Source: LMUY01 sp964247705
Lineage (GTDB): Bacteria > Pseudomonadota > Alphaproteobacteria > Acetobacterales > Acetobacteraceae
Direction: 5' to 3'
NCBI GenBank assembly: GCA_964247705.1
Contig: CAXTVQ010000007.1
Location: 1 to 64,000 of the forward strand
Length of the DNA: 64,000 bases
Positions 35,428-43,148 of this stretch are shown here, one piece after another. The notes beneath the pieces were generated by a model that saw nothing but the letters and a program-made list of their open reading frames with translations, made no database searches and was not told where the DNA came from. The stretch's first letter is position 1; every line of letters begins with the position of its first letter. The position numbers and the translations under genes were made by a program.

Positions 35428-36927
35428 ATGATCAGCCATGACGTCCGGGTCCATCCGTCCAAGGACGTGCTCAAGCGCGAGGACCAGCTTGCCTGGAAGA
35501 TCGCCGCCGTCGCCGCCGACAAGGTGCGCGTGCAGCCCGATGTCGCCGACATGATCATCAACCGCATCATCGACAACGCGGCCGTCGCGATCGCCTCGGT
35601 CAACCGCTCCGCCCCGACCAGCGCCCGCGGCATGGCGCTCGGCCATCCGCGCAAGGGCGGCGCGACCGTGTTCGGCGTGCCGTCCAAGACCCGGGTCAGC
35701 CCGGAATGGGCCGCCTGGGCCAACGGGACGGCGGTGCGCGAGCTGGACATGCACGACACCTTCCTGGCCGCCGACTACTCCCATCCCGGCGACAACATCC
35801 CGCCGATCCTGGCGGTGGCGCAGACGGTCGGCAAATCCGGTGCGGACCTGATCCGCGGCCTGGCCACCGGCTACGAGATCCAGATCGACCTGGTGCGCGC
35901 GATCTGCCTGCACGAGCACAAGATCGACCACATCGCCCATCTCTGCCCGGCGCAGGCGGCCGGCATCGGCACGCTGCTCGGCCTCAAGGCGGACGTGATC
36001 TACCAGGCGGTGCAGCAGGCCGTGCATGTCAGCTTCACCACGCGCCAGTCCCGCAAGGGCGAGATCAGCTCGTGGAAGGCCTACGCACCGTCGCATGCCG
36101 GCAAGCTCGCCATCGAGGCGGTGGACCGGGCGATGCGCGGCGAAGGGGCGCCGAGCCCGGTGTACGAGGGCGAGGACAGCGTGATCGCCTGGATGCTGGA
36201 CGGGAAGGACGCGGAGTACATGGTGCCGCTGCCGGGCCCGAAGGAGCCGAAGCGCGCCATCATGGACAGCTACACCAAGGAGCACTCGGCCGAGTACCAG
36301 AGCCAGGCGCTGATCGACCTCGCCTTCCGCATGCGCGAGCAGGTGGGGGACCTGAAGAAGATCGAGAAGATCACCATCCACACCAGCCACCACACGCACT
36401 ACGTGATCGGCACCGGCGCCAACGATCCGCAGAAGATGGACCCGAAGGCCAGCCGCGAGACGCTCGACCACTCGATCATGTACATCTTCGCGGTGGCCCT
36501 GCAGGACGGGCGCTGGCACCACGTGGACAGCTACGCGCCGATCCGCGCCCGCCGCAAGGACACGGTCGATCTGTGGCACAAGATCGAGACGCGGGAGGAC
36601 CCGGCGTGGACCGAACGCTACCACTCGCGTGACCCGAACGAACTCGCGTTCGGCGCCCGCGTGGAGATCACCATGAAGGGCGGCCAGGTGATCACCGACG
36701 AGCTGGCGATCGCCAACGCGCACCCGCTGGGCGCCACGCCGTGGGGGCGCGAGGATTACATCGGCAAGTTCAACGTGATGACGGAGGGCCTGATTGCGCC
36801 GAAGGAGGCCGCGCGCTTCCTGCAGGCGGTGCAGTCGCTGCCCGAGCTGACCGAAGGCGAGTTGGACCAACTGAACGTGGCCATGCCAGCCGGCGCCCTT
36901 GCAGAGGCCAAGCCCGGCATCTTCTGA
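35428..36927 (+). CDS. prpD: 2-methylcitrate dehydratase (MmgE/PrpD family)
   Basis: A 499-residue PrpD-family protein: dehydration of 2-methylcitrate in propionyl-CoA breakdown. SHPGDNIPPILAVAQ, RQSRKGEISSWKAYAPSHA, EYQSQALIDLAF and DHSIMYIFAVALQDG are signature blocks. The length matches the family. It is 43 bp upstream of the methylcitrate synthase gene, so a prpD-prpC pair is clear. prpB (methylisocitrate lyase) is not next to it and would have to be elsewhere. Confidence 0.95.
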   Translation: MISHDVRVHPSKDVLKREDQLAWKIAAVAADKVRVQPDVADMIINRIIDNAAVAIASVNRSAPTSARGMALGHPRKGGATVFGVPSKTRVSPEWAAWANGTAVRELDMHDTFLAADYSHPGDNIPPILAVAQTVGKSGADLIRGLATGYEIQIDLVRAICLHEHKIDHIAHLCPAQAAGIGTLLGLKADVIYQAVQQAVHVSFTTRQSRKGEISSWKAYAPSHAGKLAIEAVDRAMRGEGAPSPVYEGEDSVIAWMLDGKDAEYMVPLPGPKEPKRAIMDSYTKEHSAEYQSQALIDLAFRMREQVGDLKKIEKITIHTSHHTHYVIGTGANDPQKMDPKASRETLDHSIMYIFAVALQDGRWHHVDSYAPIRARRKDTVDLWHKIETREDPAWTERYHSRDPNELAFGARVEITMKGGQVITDELAIANAHPLGATPWGREDYIGKFNVMTEGLIAPKEAARFLQAVQSLPELTEGELDQLNVAMPAGALAEAKPGIF

Positions 36928-36970
36928 CGTACCTAACGACTTCATCTCCGGACCCCAAGGAGCACCGACC

Positions 36971-38122
36971 ATGTCCGAGACCCTCGTGAACAAGCCCAAG
37001 AAGTCCGTCGCCCTCTCCGGCGTCACCGCGGGCAACACGGCCCTGTGCACCGTCGGCCGCACCGGCAACGACCTGCATTACCGCGGCTACGACATCCTCG
37101 AGATCGCCGAGACCTGCCAGTTCGAGGAGATCGCCCACCTGCTCGTCCACGGCACGCTGCCGACCGAGTCGCAGCTCCGCAGCTACAAAGCCAAGCTGCA
37201 CGCGATGCGGGGCATCCCCTACGCCGTGCGCCAGGTGCTCGAAGCGCTGCCCGCCAACACGCACCCGATGGACGTGATGCGCACCGCCGTCTCCGCGCTG
37301 GGCTGCACGTTGCCGGAGCGCGACGACCACAACCAGCCGGGTGCGAAGGACATCGCGGACCGGCTGATGGCGAGCCTTGGCTCGATGCTGCTGTACTGGT
37401 TCCACTTCGCGGTGAACGGCAAGCGCATCAAGGTCGAGACCGACGACGACAGCATCGGCGGCCATTTCCTGCACCTGCTGCACGGCGTGCCGCCATCGGC
37501 CGATTGGGTGCGGGCGATGCACACCTCGCTCAACCTCTACGCCGAGCACGAGTTCAACGCCTCCACCTTCGCCGCGCGTGTCGTCGCGGGCACCGGGTCC
37601 GACATGTATTCGGCGATCGTGGGCGGCATCGGTGCGCTGCGCGGCCCCAAGCACGGCGGCGCCAACGAGGTAGCGCTCGAGGTGCAGCAACGATATTCGA
37701 CCCCGGACGAGGCGGAGGCCGACATCCGCCGCCGGGTGGCCAACAAGGAGGTCGTGATCGGCTTCGGCCACCCCGTCTACACTGTGTCCGATCCGCGCAA
37801 CGTGGTGATCAAAGCCGTCGCCAAGCGGCTTTCGGAGCACGCGGGCAACACCGCGATCTTCGCGATCGCCGACCGGCTCGAGGCGGTGATGGCCGATACC
37901 AAGAAGATGTTCGCCAACCTCGATTGGTTCAGCGCCGTCTCCTACCACACGATGGGCGTGCCGACGGCGATGTTCACGCCGCTATTCGTCATCGCGCGCA
38001 CGTCCGGCTGGGCGGCGCACGTGATCGAGCAGCGGATCGACAACAAAATCATCCGTCCGGCGGCGAACTACACCGGCCCGGAGGATCGTACCTTCGTCCC
38101 CTTGGCGGAGCGGACGGCCTGA
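36971..38122 (+). CDS. prpC: 2-methylcitrate synthase / citrate synthase
   Basis: A 383-residue citrate-synthase-fold enzyme that condenses propionyl-CoA with oxaloacetate. GVTAGNTALCTVG and DLHYRGYDILEIAETCQFEEIAHLL start the protein. The catalytic His residues lie in GPKHGGANE and GFGHPVY, and the Asp near the end in the NYTGPEDRTF region. The short N-terminus fits PrpC rather than large GltA. ATG at 36971 follows AAGGAGCACCGACC. The pairing with prpD supports the methylcitrate role. Confidence 0.93.
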   Translation: MSETLVNKPKKSVALSGVTAGNTALCTVGRTGNDLHYRGYDILEIAETCQFEEIAHLLVHGTLPTESQLRSYKAKLHAMRGIPYAVRQVLEALPANTHPMDVMRTAVSALGCTLPERDDHNQPGAKDIADRLMASLGSMLLYWFHFAVNGKRIKVETDDDSIGGHFLHLLHGVPPSADWVRAMHTSLNLYAEHEFNASTFAARVVAGTGSDMYSAIVGGIGALRGPKHGGANEVALEVQQRYSTPDEAEADIRRRVANKEVVIGFGHPVYTVSDPRNVVIKAVAKRLSEHAGNTAIFAIADRLEAVMADTKKMFANLDWFSAVSYHTMGVPTAMFTPLFVIARTSGWAAHVIEQRIDNKIIRPAANYTGPEDRTFVPLAERTA

Positions 38123-38494
38123 AAACCTGCCTATTGTTGAATACAGCAAGTAAAGACACGTTTTTTGTTTGACATGCCGTCGGTGCACGCGAGATAGCGG
38201 AATGGCATGCGCTGCGGGCGATTCGCGTGGAATCGCCCGCACATGCAGGATGGCAGGGGAGACACGTCACTTGCACCGACGTCACGGCATCGGCGCCAGT
38301 CCCGAACGCAGCAACGCGTGGCAACCTTACGCCACGGCGCAGACCTGCCCTCATTCATGCGGAATTCAGCGCATGACCCGGCTACGCACTCCGCGCGGCG
38401 TAGCCGGAGCCCGGCTGCGGCTCGGAAGAACTGGCTGCATGTGCGGCCGTTCGTTTTAGACCAGACTCGAAACGGCCCCGAAGGAACCCAAGAC
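38123..38494. promoter_or_regulatory. intergenic region before the histone-like gene
   Basis: 372 bp without a gene. A TTGACA at 38169-38174 is followed, after 17-18 bp, by a poor -10 (GATAGC). If real, it would leave a leader of about 290 bp before the downstream start. A perfect 6-bp hairpin AGCCGG-AGC-CCGGCT occurs at 38402-38416. The AAGGA at 38481-38485 is a possible ribosome site for the ATG at 38495. No terminator for prpC is obvious; a T-run is present at 38161-38166 with no stem before it. Confidence 0.35.
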
Positions 38495-39336
38495 ATGAGC
38501 AACGACGAGATCAAGACACCACCGCGCGCACAGGCGATGGCCGTCCGTGCGGCTACGAAGAGTGCTCCGAAAGCGGCGGCAACCAAGGCGCCGGCGCCCA
38601 AGGCCGCTGCCCCGAAGCCCGCCGCTGCCCCGAAGCCCGCTGCTGCCAAGGCTGCGGCCCCGAAGGCTGCGGCNNNNNNNNNNNNNNNNNNNNNNNNNNN
38701 NNNNNNNNNNNNNNNNNNNNNNNNNNNNNNNNNNNNNNNNNNNNNNNNNNNNNNNNNNNNNNNNNNNNNNNNNCCGCCGCTGCCCCGAAGCCCGCTGCTG
38801 CCAAGGCTGCGGCCCCGAAGGCTGCGGCTCCGAAGGCTGCGGCCAAGAAGGCAGCGCCCGCGAAAGCTGCGCCTGCAAAGACGGCAAAGGCTCAGCCGAA
38901 GACGGCGAAGGGCCCGGCGAAGAGCAAGGCCAGCGCCGCGGCAGCCCCGGAGGCCAAGACCGAGGCTGCCACCACGATGCGAACCGGCAAGACCTCGGCA
39001 GCGCGGTCCGCAGCGGCCAAGGCGCTGAGCTCCGCCAAGTCGGCCAAGGCCGCGCCGGCAAAGAAAGCAGCCACGGACAAAGCTCCGGCCAAGGCAGCCA
39101 AGGCCGAACCTGCAAAGGTCGCGACCAAGGCCACGAAGGCTGCACCCAAGAAGAGTGCGGACAAGCCGGCTGCGGCGAAAAGCGAAGCCTCGAAGAAGAT
39201 GCGCACTGCCAGTTCGCCCGCCGAGCGTTCTGCCGCAGCATCCGAACTCAGCTCCACGCCCAAGACCCGTCGCCGCAAGACCGCGTCGCCGGCACCCGAG
39301 CCGACCACCACGAACACCAGCGACTCGATCAACTAG
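38495..39336 (+). CDS. histone H1-like Lys/Ala/Pro-rich protein (interrupted by an assembly gap)
   Basis: The start MSNDEIKTPPRAQAMAVRAATKS leads into long runs of A-A-A-P-K and K-P-A-A units, then an Ala/Lys-rich tail ending KTRRRKTASPAPEP. Composition resembles bacterial histone H1-like and AlgP-type proteins that bind DNA through lysine-rich disordered tails. A 100-N run splits the frame: before it the codons are in frame 2, after it in frame 1. Removing 155 bp (100 N plus an exact 55-bp duplication) rejoins the frames and gives about 228 residues. GAAGGA lies upstream of the ATG. Confidence 0.75.
38674..38773. other. 100-N assembly gap with identical 55-bp flanks
   Basis: The run of exactly 100 N is flanked by 38619-38673 and 38774-38828, which are identical over 55 bp. 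This is what a scaffolder leaves when two contigs overlap by a k-mer of 55 but are not merged. The flank is repeated Lys/Ala/Pro coding sequence, so real repeat collapse is also possible. Confidence 0.9.
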
Positions 39337-39390
39337 CCCTGCGCAACGACATCGAGCCGTTTGTTTCCGGCGGGATTGCCCACTGTCACC

Positions 39391-39420
39391 ACCACCCTCT
39401 CCCAACGGAGAGGGTGGTGC
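39391..39420. terminator. strong hairpin after the histone-like gene
   Basis: A perfect 13-bp stem (39391-39403 with 39408-39420) with a CAAC loop, about 55 bp after the stop. There is no U-run, so it is a strong structure rather than a textbook terminator. The stem sequence (CCACCCTCTCC) is close to the palindrome at 8186, so a REP-like element is equally likely. Confidence 0.55.
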
Positions 39421-39465
39421 TCAGGCCGAGCCTAAACGCCGCCTTCAGGCATAAGTAATCGTGGG

Positions 39466-39483
39466 GTGGGCTTCAGCCCACCA
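39466..39483. repeat. GGTGGGCT/AGCCCACC palindrome (REP-like)
   Basis: A perfect 8-bp inverted repeat with a 2-base spacer (39466-39473 and 39476-39483). A partial copy of one arm (gaagcccaccc) recurs at about 39505-39515. Elements with this core are common between genes in high-GC bacteria. It lies in the 210-bp spacer between the histone-like gene and the aldolase gene, which is otherwise empty. Confidence 0.6.
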
Positions 39484-39546
39484 ACCCGGCGAAGTGGCGC
39501 GCCGAAGCCCACCCAGCAATCGAAGCATCTCCACAAAACCGCTCCA

Positions 39547-40173
39547 CTAGCCGAACTTAGCCAACAGATCGTCGACTTGTGCCGTGGTCAGTGTTCTCGG
39601 CGACGCGCCACGCAGAACCATGGCAAGCTTGGCCGCCTCCTCCAACTCCTCCGCCGCATAGACCGCGTCCGTCAGCGTCGGCCCGGACACGACCGGTCCG
39701 TGATTGGCCAGCAGCACGGCCTTCGCGCCCTCGGCGGCTTGCGTGATGGCCGGCTCCATCGCCGGGTCACCGGGGCGGAAATACGGCACCAGCGGCAGCA
39801 CGCGCCCAATCCGCATGACGAAATACGGCGTAAGCGGCGCCATCGCCTCACCACCCGGCAAGCAGGCCAGTGCCGTCGCCATCGTGGAATGCAAGTGCAC
39901 CACCGCCCCGGCATCCGGCCGGGCCCGGTAGAACGCACGGTGCATGAAGACTTCCTTGGAGGGCTTGTCACCGCCGATCGGCGTGAACCCGCCATCCAGC
40001 CGGGCCAGACGCGCCGGATGCAGCCGGCCAAGCGACGAGTTGGTGGGCGTGATCAGGTAGCCACCGTCCGGCAGCCGCACGCTGATGTTGCCGGCACTGC
40101 CCACACTGAAGCCGCGGGCGAACAAGCTGGCCCCAAGCTCGACCAGGAGCGCGCGGATCTCGTCCTCGGTCAT
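39547..40173 (-). CDS. otnC: class II aldolase-family protein, OtnC-like
   Basis: A 208-residue class II aldolase/adducin domain. NISVRLPDGGYLITPTNSSLG, the His pair in VVHLHSTMA and the LANHGPVV block carry the metal-binding residues. As the partner of an OtnK-like kinase it should decarboxylate or cleave a 3-oxo-tetronate-4-phosphate (family knowledge). ATG at 40173 overlaps the kinase stop (ATGA). It is the last gene of a three-gene leftward operon. Confidence 0.85.
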   Translation of the reverse strand: MTEDEIRALLVELGASLFARGFSVGSAGNISVRLPDGGYLITPTNSSLGRLHPARLARLDGGFTPIGGDKPSKEVFMHRAFYRARPDAGAVVHLHSTMATALACLPGGEAMAPLTPYFVMRIGRVLPLVPYFRPGDPAMEPAITQAAEGAKAVLLANHGPVVSGPTLTDAVYAAEELEEAAKLAMVLRGASPRTLTTAQVDDLLAKFG

Positions 40174-41432
40174 GCTGTCTCGAACGCGCCGGTGAAGAAG
40201 TCGCGCCCACCGAAATTGCCGCTTTTCAACGCCAGCTTCAGGGCCGGGCCAGCGCCCTCGGCATACGTCCAGGGCACGCCGGGATCGATCTCCGCCCCGA
40301 TACGCAACCGGCGCACGCCCAGGCGGGAGACCACGGCGCCGGAGGTCTCGCCCCCGGCCACCACCATGCGCCGCACGCCGCGGTCCACCAGCCCGGCGGC
40401 GACGGTGGCGAGCGCGTCCTCGATCAGCGCGCCCGCCGCCTCCCGCCCGAGCTTGGCCTGCAGCGCGGCCACCCGGTCCGGCGGAGCGGACGCCGCGATG
40501 ACGATGGGGGTGTCGCCCAGCTTTCCGTCCGCCCACTGCAAGGCAGCCTGCGCCAAGGCGGCGGCGTCCGGAGTGTCAAGCGGGTCCAGTTCGAGCACGG
40601 GAACCCGGTCCCGCGCCGCGCCAAGCTGATACAGCGTCGCCCGCGAGCACGACCCGGCAAGCACCGCGGCATGGCCCTGCACGTCCGGCAATGCTGCGAC
40701 GTCGGTGCGCTCGGGCAGCAGCCCAGCGGCTCGGTACGTCGCCGGCAGGCCCATCGCCACGCCCGACCCACCGGTGATGAGCGCATGTGCGGACGCTGCC
40801 TCGCCGATCGCGATCAGGTCGGCTTCGGTGATCGCGTCCACGATCGCGTAGCGGCGGCCCTGCTCCTTCAGCGTGCCCATCGCGCGGCGGATCGCCTGCG
40901 CACCCTGGCTCACCACCGCCCACGGCACGAGGCCCACCGTGCCATCCGTTTGCCGCGACAGCACGCGCACCAGGTTCGGATCGCGCATCGGCGTCAGCGG
41001 GTGGTGCTCCATCCCGCTCTCGCTCAGCAGCGCCTGGCCCACGAAAAGGTGGCCCTGGAAAACCGAGCGGTTGTTGGCCGGGAAGGCGGGGCATGCAAGC
41101 GCGAACCCGGCGCCCAACGCCTGCAGCAAGGCATCCGCCACCGGGCCGATGTTGCCGGCCTCCGTACTGTCGAAGGTCGAGCAGTATTTCTGGAAGAACT
41201 GCCGGCATCCCGCCGTTTGCAGCCACCGGAACGCAGCGAGGCTCTCGGCCACGGCCTCGGCCGCCGGAGTCGTGCGGGATTTCAGCGCCACCACGATTGC
41301 GTCCGCATCCGGCGGCTCGCCGTCCGGAATGCCGATCAACTGCACCGTGCGCATGCCGCCGCGCACCAGGGTGGAGGCGAGGTCGGTAGCGCCGGTGAAG
41401 TCATCGGCGATGCAACCCAGGATGACCGTCAT
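40170..41432 (-). CDS. otnK: four-carbon acid sugar kinase, OtnK-like
   Basis: A 420-residue DUF1537-family kinase. GCIADDFTGATDLAS is the N-terminal signature, SPTFDSTEAGNIG is represented by YCSTFDSTEAGNIGPV, and the C-terminal nucleotide domain has LITGGSGVAMGLP and VVAGGETSGAVV. It phosphorylates a 3-oxo-tetronate (inference from the OtnC partner). ATG at 41432 overlaps the glycosyltransferase stop by 4 bp. No dehydrogenase or isomerase of the same pathway is adjacent. Confidence 0.9.
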   Translation of the reverse strand: MTVILGCIADDFTGATDLASTLVRGGMRTVQLIGIPDGEPPDADAIVVALKSRTTPAAEAVAESLAAFRWLQTAGCRQFFQKYCSTFDSTEAGNIGPVADALLQALGAGFALACPAFPANNRSVFQGHLFVGQALLSESGMEHHPLTPMRDPNLVRVLSRQTDGTVGLVPWAVVSQGAQAIRRAMGTLKEQGRRYAIVDAITEADLIAIGEAASAHALITGGSGVAMGLPATYRAAGLLPERTDVAALPDVQGHAAVLAGSCSRATLYQLGAARDRVPVLELDPLDTPDAAALAQAALQWADGKLGDTPIVIAASAPPDRVAALQAKLGREAAGALIEDALATVAAGLVDRGVRRMVVAGGETSGAVVSRLGVRRLRIGAEIDPGVPWTYAEGAGPALKLALKSGNFGGRDFFTGAFETA

Positions 41433-42379
41433 GCGAGAGCCGCCTCCACGAAAATCGCGGCCTGAGCCGGCCAGCCGGGCAGCGACTGGCCCACGCGCCA
41501 CGCCGCTTCAGCCATATCCGCACGCAAGGTTTTGTCGAAGATGAGGCGGCGCATGGCCTTGGACAGTTGCTCGTCCTCGCCGGGTTGCACCACGACGCCG
41601 ACATCGGGGGTCACCAGGTCCGCTGCCGCGCCGCCATTGGTCACCGCCACCGGCAATCCGCGGCGCAGCGCTTCGGCAACCGGCGCGCTGTAGCCTTCCC
41701 ATTCCGTGATCAGCGCGAACATGTCCGCCCGCCGCCACTCCGCCTCGAGCGCCGTGTCGTCGAGCGTACCAGCGAACCGGACCTGGCCGGCGATCCCCGC
41801 CGCCTCCGCTTGGCTCCGCAACGCTTCGGCGCAGGCCGGGTCCCGCGTGGCGTCGCCCACAACCACCAAACGCCAGGGTAGGTCGAACAGCCGGGCCAGC
41901 GCGCGCAGCAGCACGGCGTGCCCCTTCCGCGGGACCAGCGCGCCGACCGAGAGCACGGTGCAGCCCGGCCCGCCGCTGCCAGCGCTGCGGGGCGCGTCCG
42001 GCACGCCCGGGCGAACGACCGTCACGCGTGCAGGATCGGCGCCGCATTCGCCGACCAACCGGTCCCGCACCGGGTCGCTGGTTGCGATCAAGCGGCGCAG
42101 CAGCGGCAACCGCTCGCGTTCGGCAGCCCGCAATGCGTCCCGCTCCGCCGGGTCAGCCAGGGGCGTGCTGTGATGGATCAGGGCCACCGCGCCCTGCACC
42201 TGCTCAGGCGGCAGGATGGCCAGCATCGCGCCGTCGATCACGCGCACACCGTTGCCGCTTGGGGCGTGTTCCACCGCGTGGCCGGCTGCCTTGAGCGCGG
42301 CGGAAAGGCTGCGGACATAGGCGCCGCCGCCTTCGAGCGAGAGCGGTCCGGATGGAAGCAGGAAGCTGAATTCGGCCAT
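41429..42379 (-). CDS. glycosyltransferase family 4 protein
   Basis: A 316-residue GT-B glycosyltransferase. VLSVGALVPRKGHAVLLRALARL and the ALITEWEGYSAPVAEALRRGLPVAVTNGG block are the GT4 nucleotide-sugar-binding part; the C-terminal half looks complete, the N-terminal half is short. The ending overlaps the otnK-like start. Why a glycosyltransferase should be coupled to otnK/otnC is not evident. It is the first gene of the operon and starts at the ATG after ATTCGGC; no clear ribosome site. Confidence 0.88.
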   Translation of the reverse strand: MAEFSFLLPSGPLSLEGGGAYVRSLSAALKAAGHAVEHAPSGNGVRVIDGAMLAILPPEQVQGAVALIHHSTPLADPAERDALRAAERERLPLLRRLIATSDPVRDRLVGECGADPARVTVVRPGVPDAPRSAGSGGPGCTVLSVGALVPRKGHAVLLRALARLFDLPWRLVVVGDATRDPACAEALRSQAEAAGIAGQVRFAGTLDDTALEAEWRRADMFALITEWEGYSAPVAEALRRGLPVAVTNGGAAADLVTPDVGVVVQPGEDEQLSKAMRRLIFDKTLRADMAEAAWRVGQSLPGWPAQAAIFVEAALA

Positions 42380-42432
42380 GGCGGCAAGCTACCACGATCG
42401 GGGCGCGCATGCTCAATCGCCGGGCGGCAAGC

Positions 42433-42480
42433 GCCAGGCTGGTCAAGTGCCAGGCCGGTCAAGCGCGAAACCGGTCAAGC
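42433..42480. repeat. three 16-bp tandem repeats across the flgN-like gene end
   Basis: Units at 42433, 42449 and 42465 share gcc(a)ggc(c/t)ggtcaag. The last unit contains the TCA that is the stop of the leftward flgN-like gene; the other two lie beyond the gene. The 16-bp period is not a multiple of three. It parallels the stop-codon repeat array after the cysteine synthase gene. Confidence 0.8.
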
Positions 42481-42849
42481 GCGGGCGGAAAGCGCCCAGC
42501 CGTTCGCAGGACGGTTGGCGTAGGCGCCGGAGCGGCCGTAACGCGGCGCCGGATTGGCGGCGCGGGCCGCCCCGGCGATCACGCCCAGCACGCGCGTCTG
42601 CACATGGATCGCCCGCTCGAGCAGCCGGCGGTTCTCGGCTGCCTGGTCAGCCAGCTTGGAGGCAGCTTCGCGCAGCCTAGCCGACGCAGCAGCCGGCGCC
42701 TGCTTGCGCGCGGCATCGAAGGCGGCAGTGGCGGCCTGTTTCCTTTCCAGCAGCGCGACCGCGGCGGGCAAGTTCATCACCCGCAATGCCGCGTTCTCCT
42801 CAGCGAGTGCGCTGGCGAGGTCTACCGTCGCGTTCAGCAGATCGGTCAC
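42475..42849 (-). CDS. FlgN-like flagellar export chaperone
   Basis: A 124-residue, mostly helical protein. The core LASALAEENAALRVMNLPAAVALLERKQAATAAFDAARKQ fits the FlgN/YcgR-type hook-filament chaperones, and it sits at the end of a flgI-flgJ operon, where FlgN is expected. GTG at 42849 overlaps the FlgJ stop (GTGA). Remote similarity only; assignment leans on the context. Confidence 0.65.
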   Translation of the reverse strand: MTDLLNATVDLASALAEENAALRVMNLPAAVALLERKQAATAAFDAARKQAPAAASARLREAASKLADQAAENRRLLERAIHVQTRVLGVIAGAARAANPAPRYGRSGAYANRPANGWALSARA

Positions 42850-43148
42850 GGCGTGTGGCTCCTGGCTTCCTGCATCTGGATCATCTGGCGGAACACGGGC
42901 TGAGCGATGCCGAGCCCGCCGGCATGGGCGATCTTCTTGGCCATGGCGTCGATCAACATGGGTTTCCATTGCTGCTCGCCGTCGCCGCCGCCGAACGGGC
43001 CGGACGAGAGGTCCACCGTGTCGAACATCGGCGCCAGGAACTGGTTGAGCGCCATGGCTTCGAAATCCTGCGCCGCGGACCACGCCTTCTGGACCTGGAC
43101 CGGGGGCAGGGTGGTGGTGACCGCCGGGGCGTTCGTCACGGCTTGCAT
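42846..43148 (-). CDS. FlgJ-like rod-binding protein (no muramidase domain)
   Basis: A 100-residue protein with DFEAMALNQFLAPMFDTVDLSSG and MLIDAMAKKIAHAGGLGIAQPVFRQM, the rod-binding part of FlgJ. E. coli FlgJ is about 310 residues and carries a C-terminal peptidoglycan hydrolase; this one lacks it, as in most alphaproteobacteria. It helps rod assembly in the periplasm. ATG at 43148 overlaps the flgI stop by 1 bp. Confidence 0.85.
   Translation of the reverse strand: MQAVTNAPAVTTTLPPVQVQKAWSAAQDFEAMALNQFLAPMFDTVDLSSGPFGGGDGEQQWKPMLIDAMAKKIAHAGGLGIAQPVFRQMIQMQEARSHTP

Noticed and set aside
38131..39405. 424-codon minus-strand frame across the N gap
   Set aside because: It runs through the N run and is antisense to the Lys/Ala/Pro gene; Leu/Arg/Gly/Cys-rich shadow.
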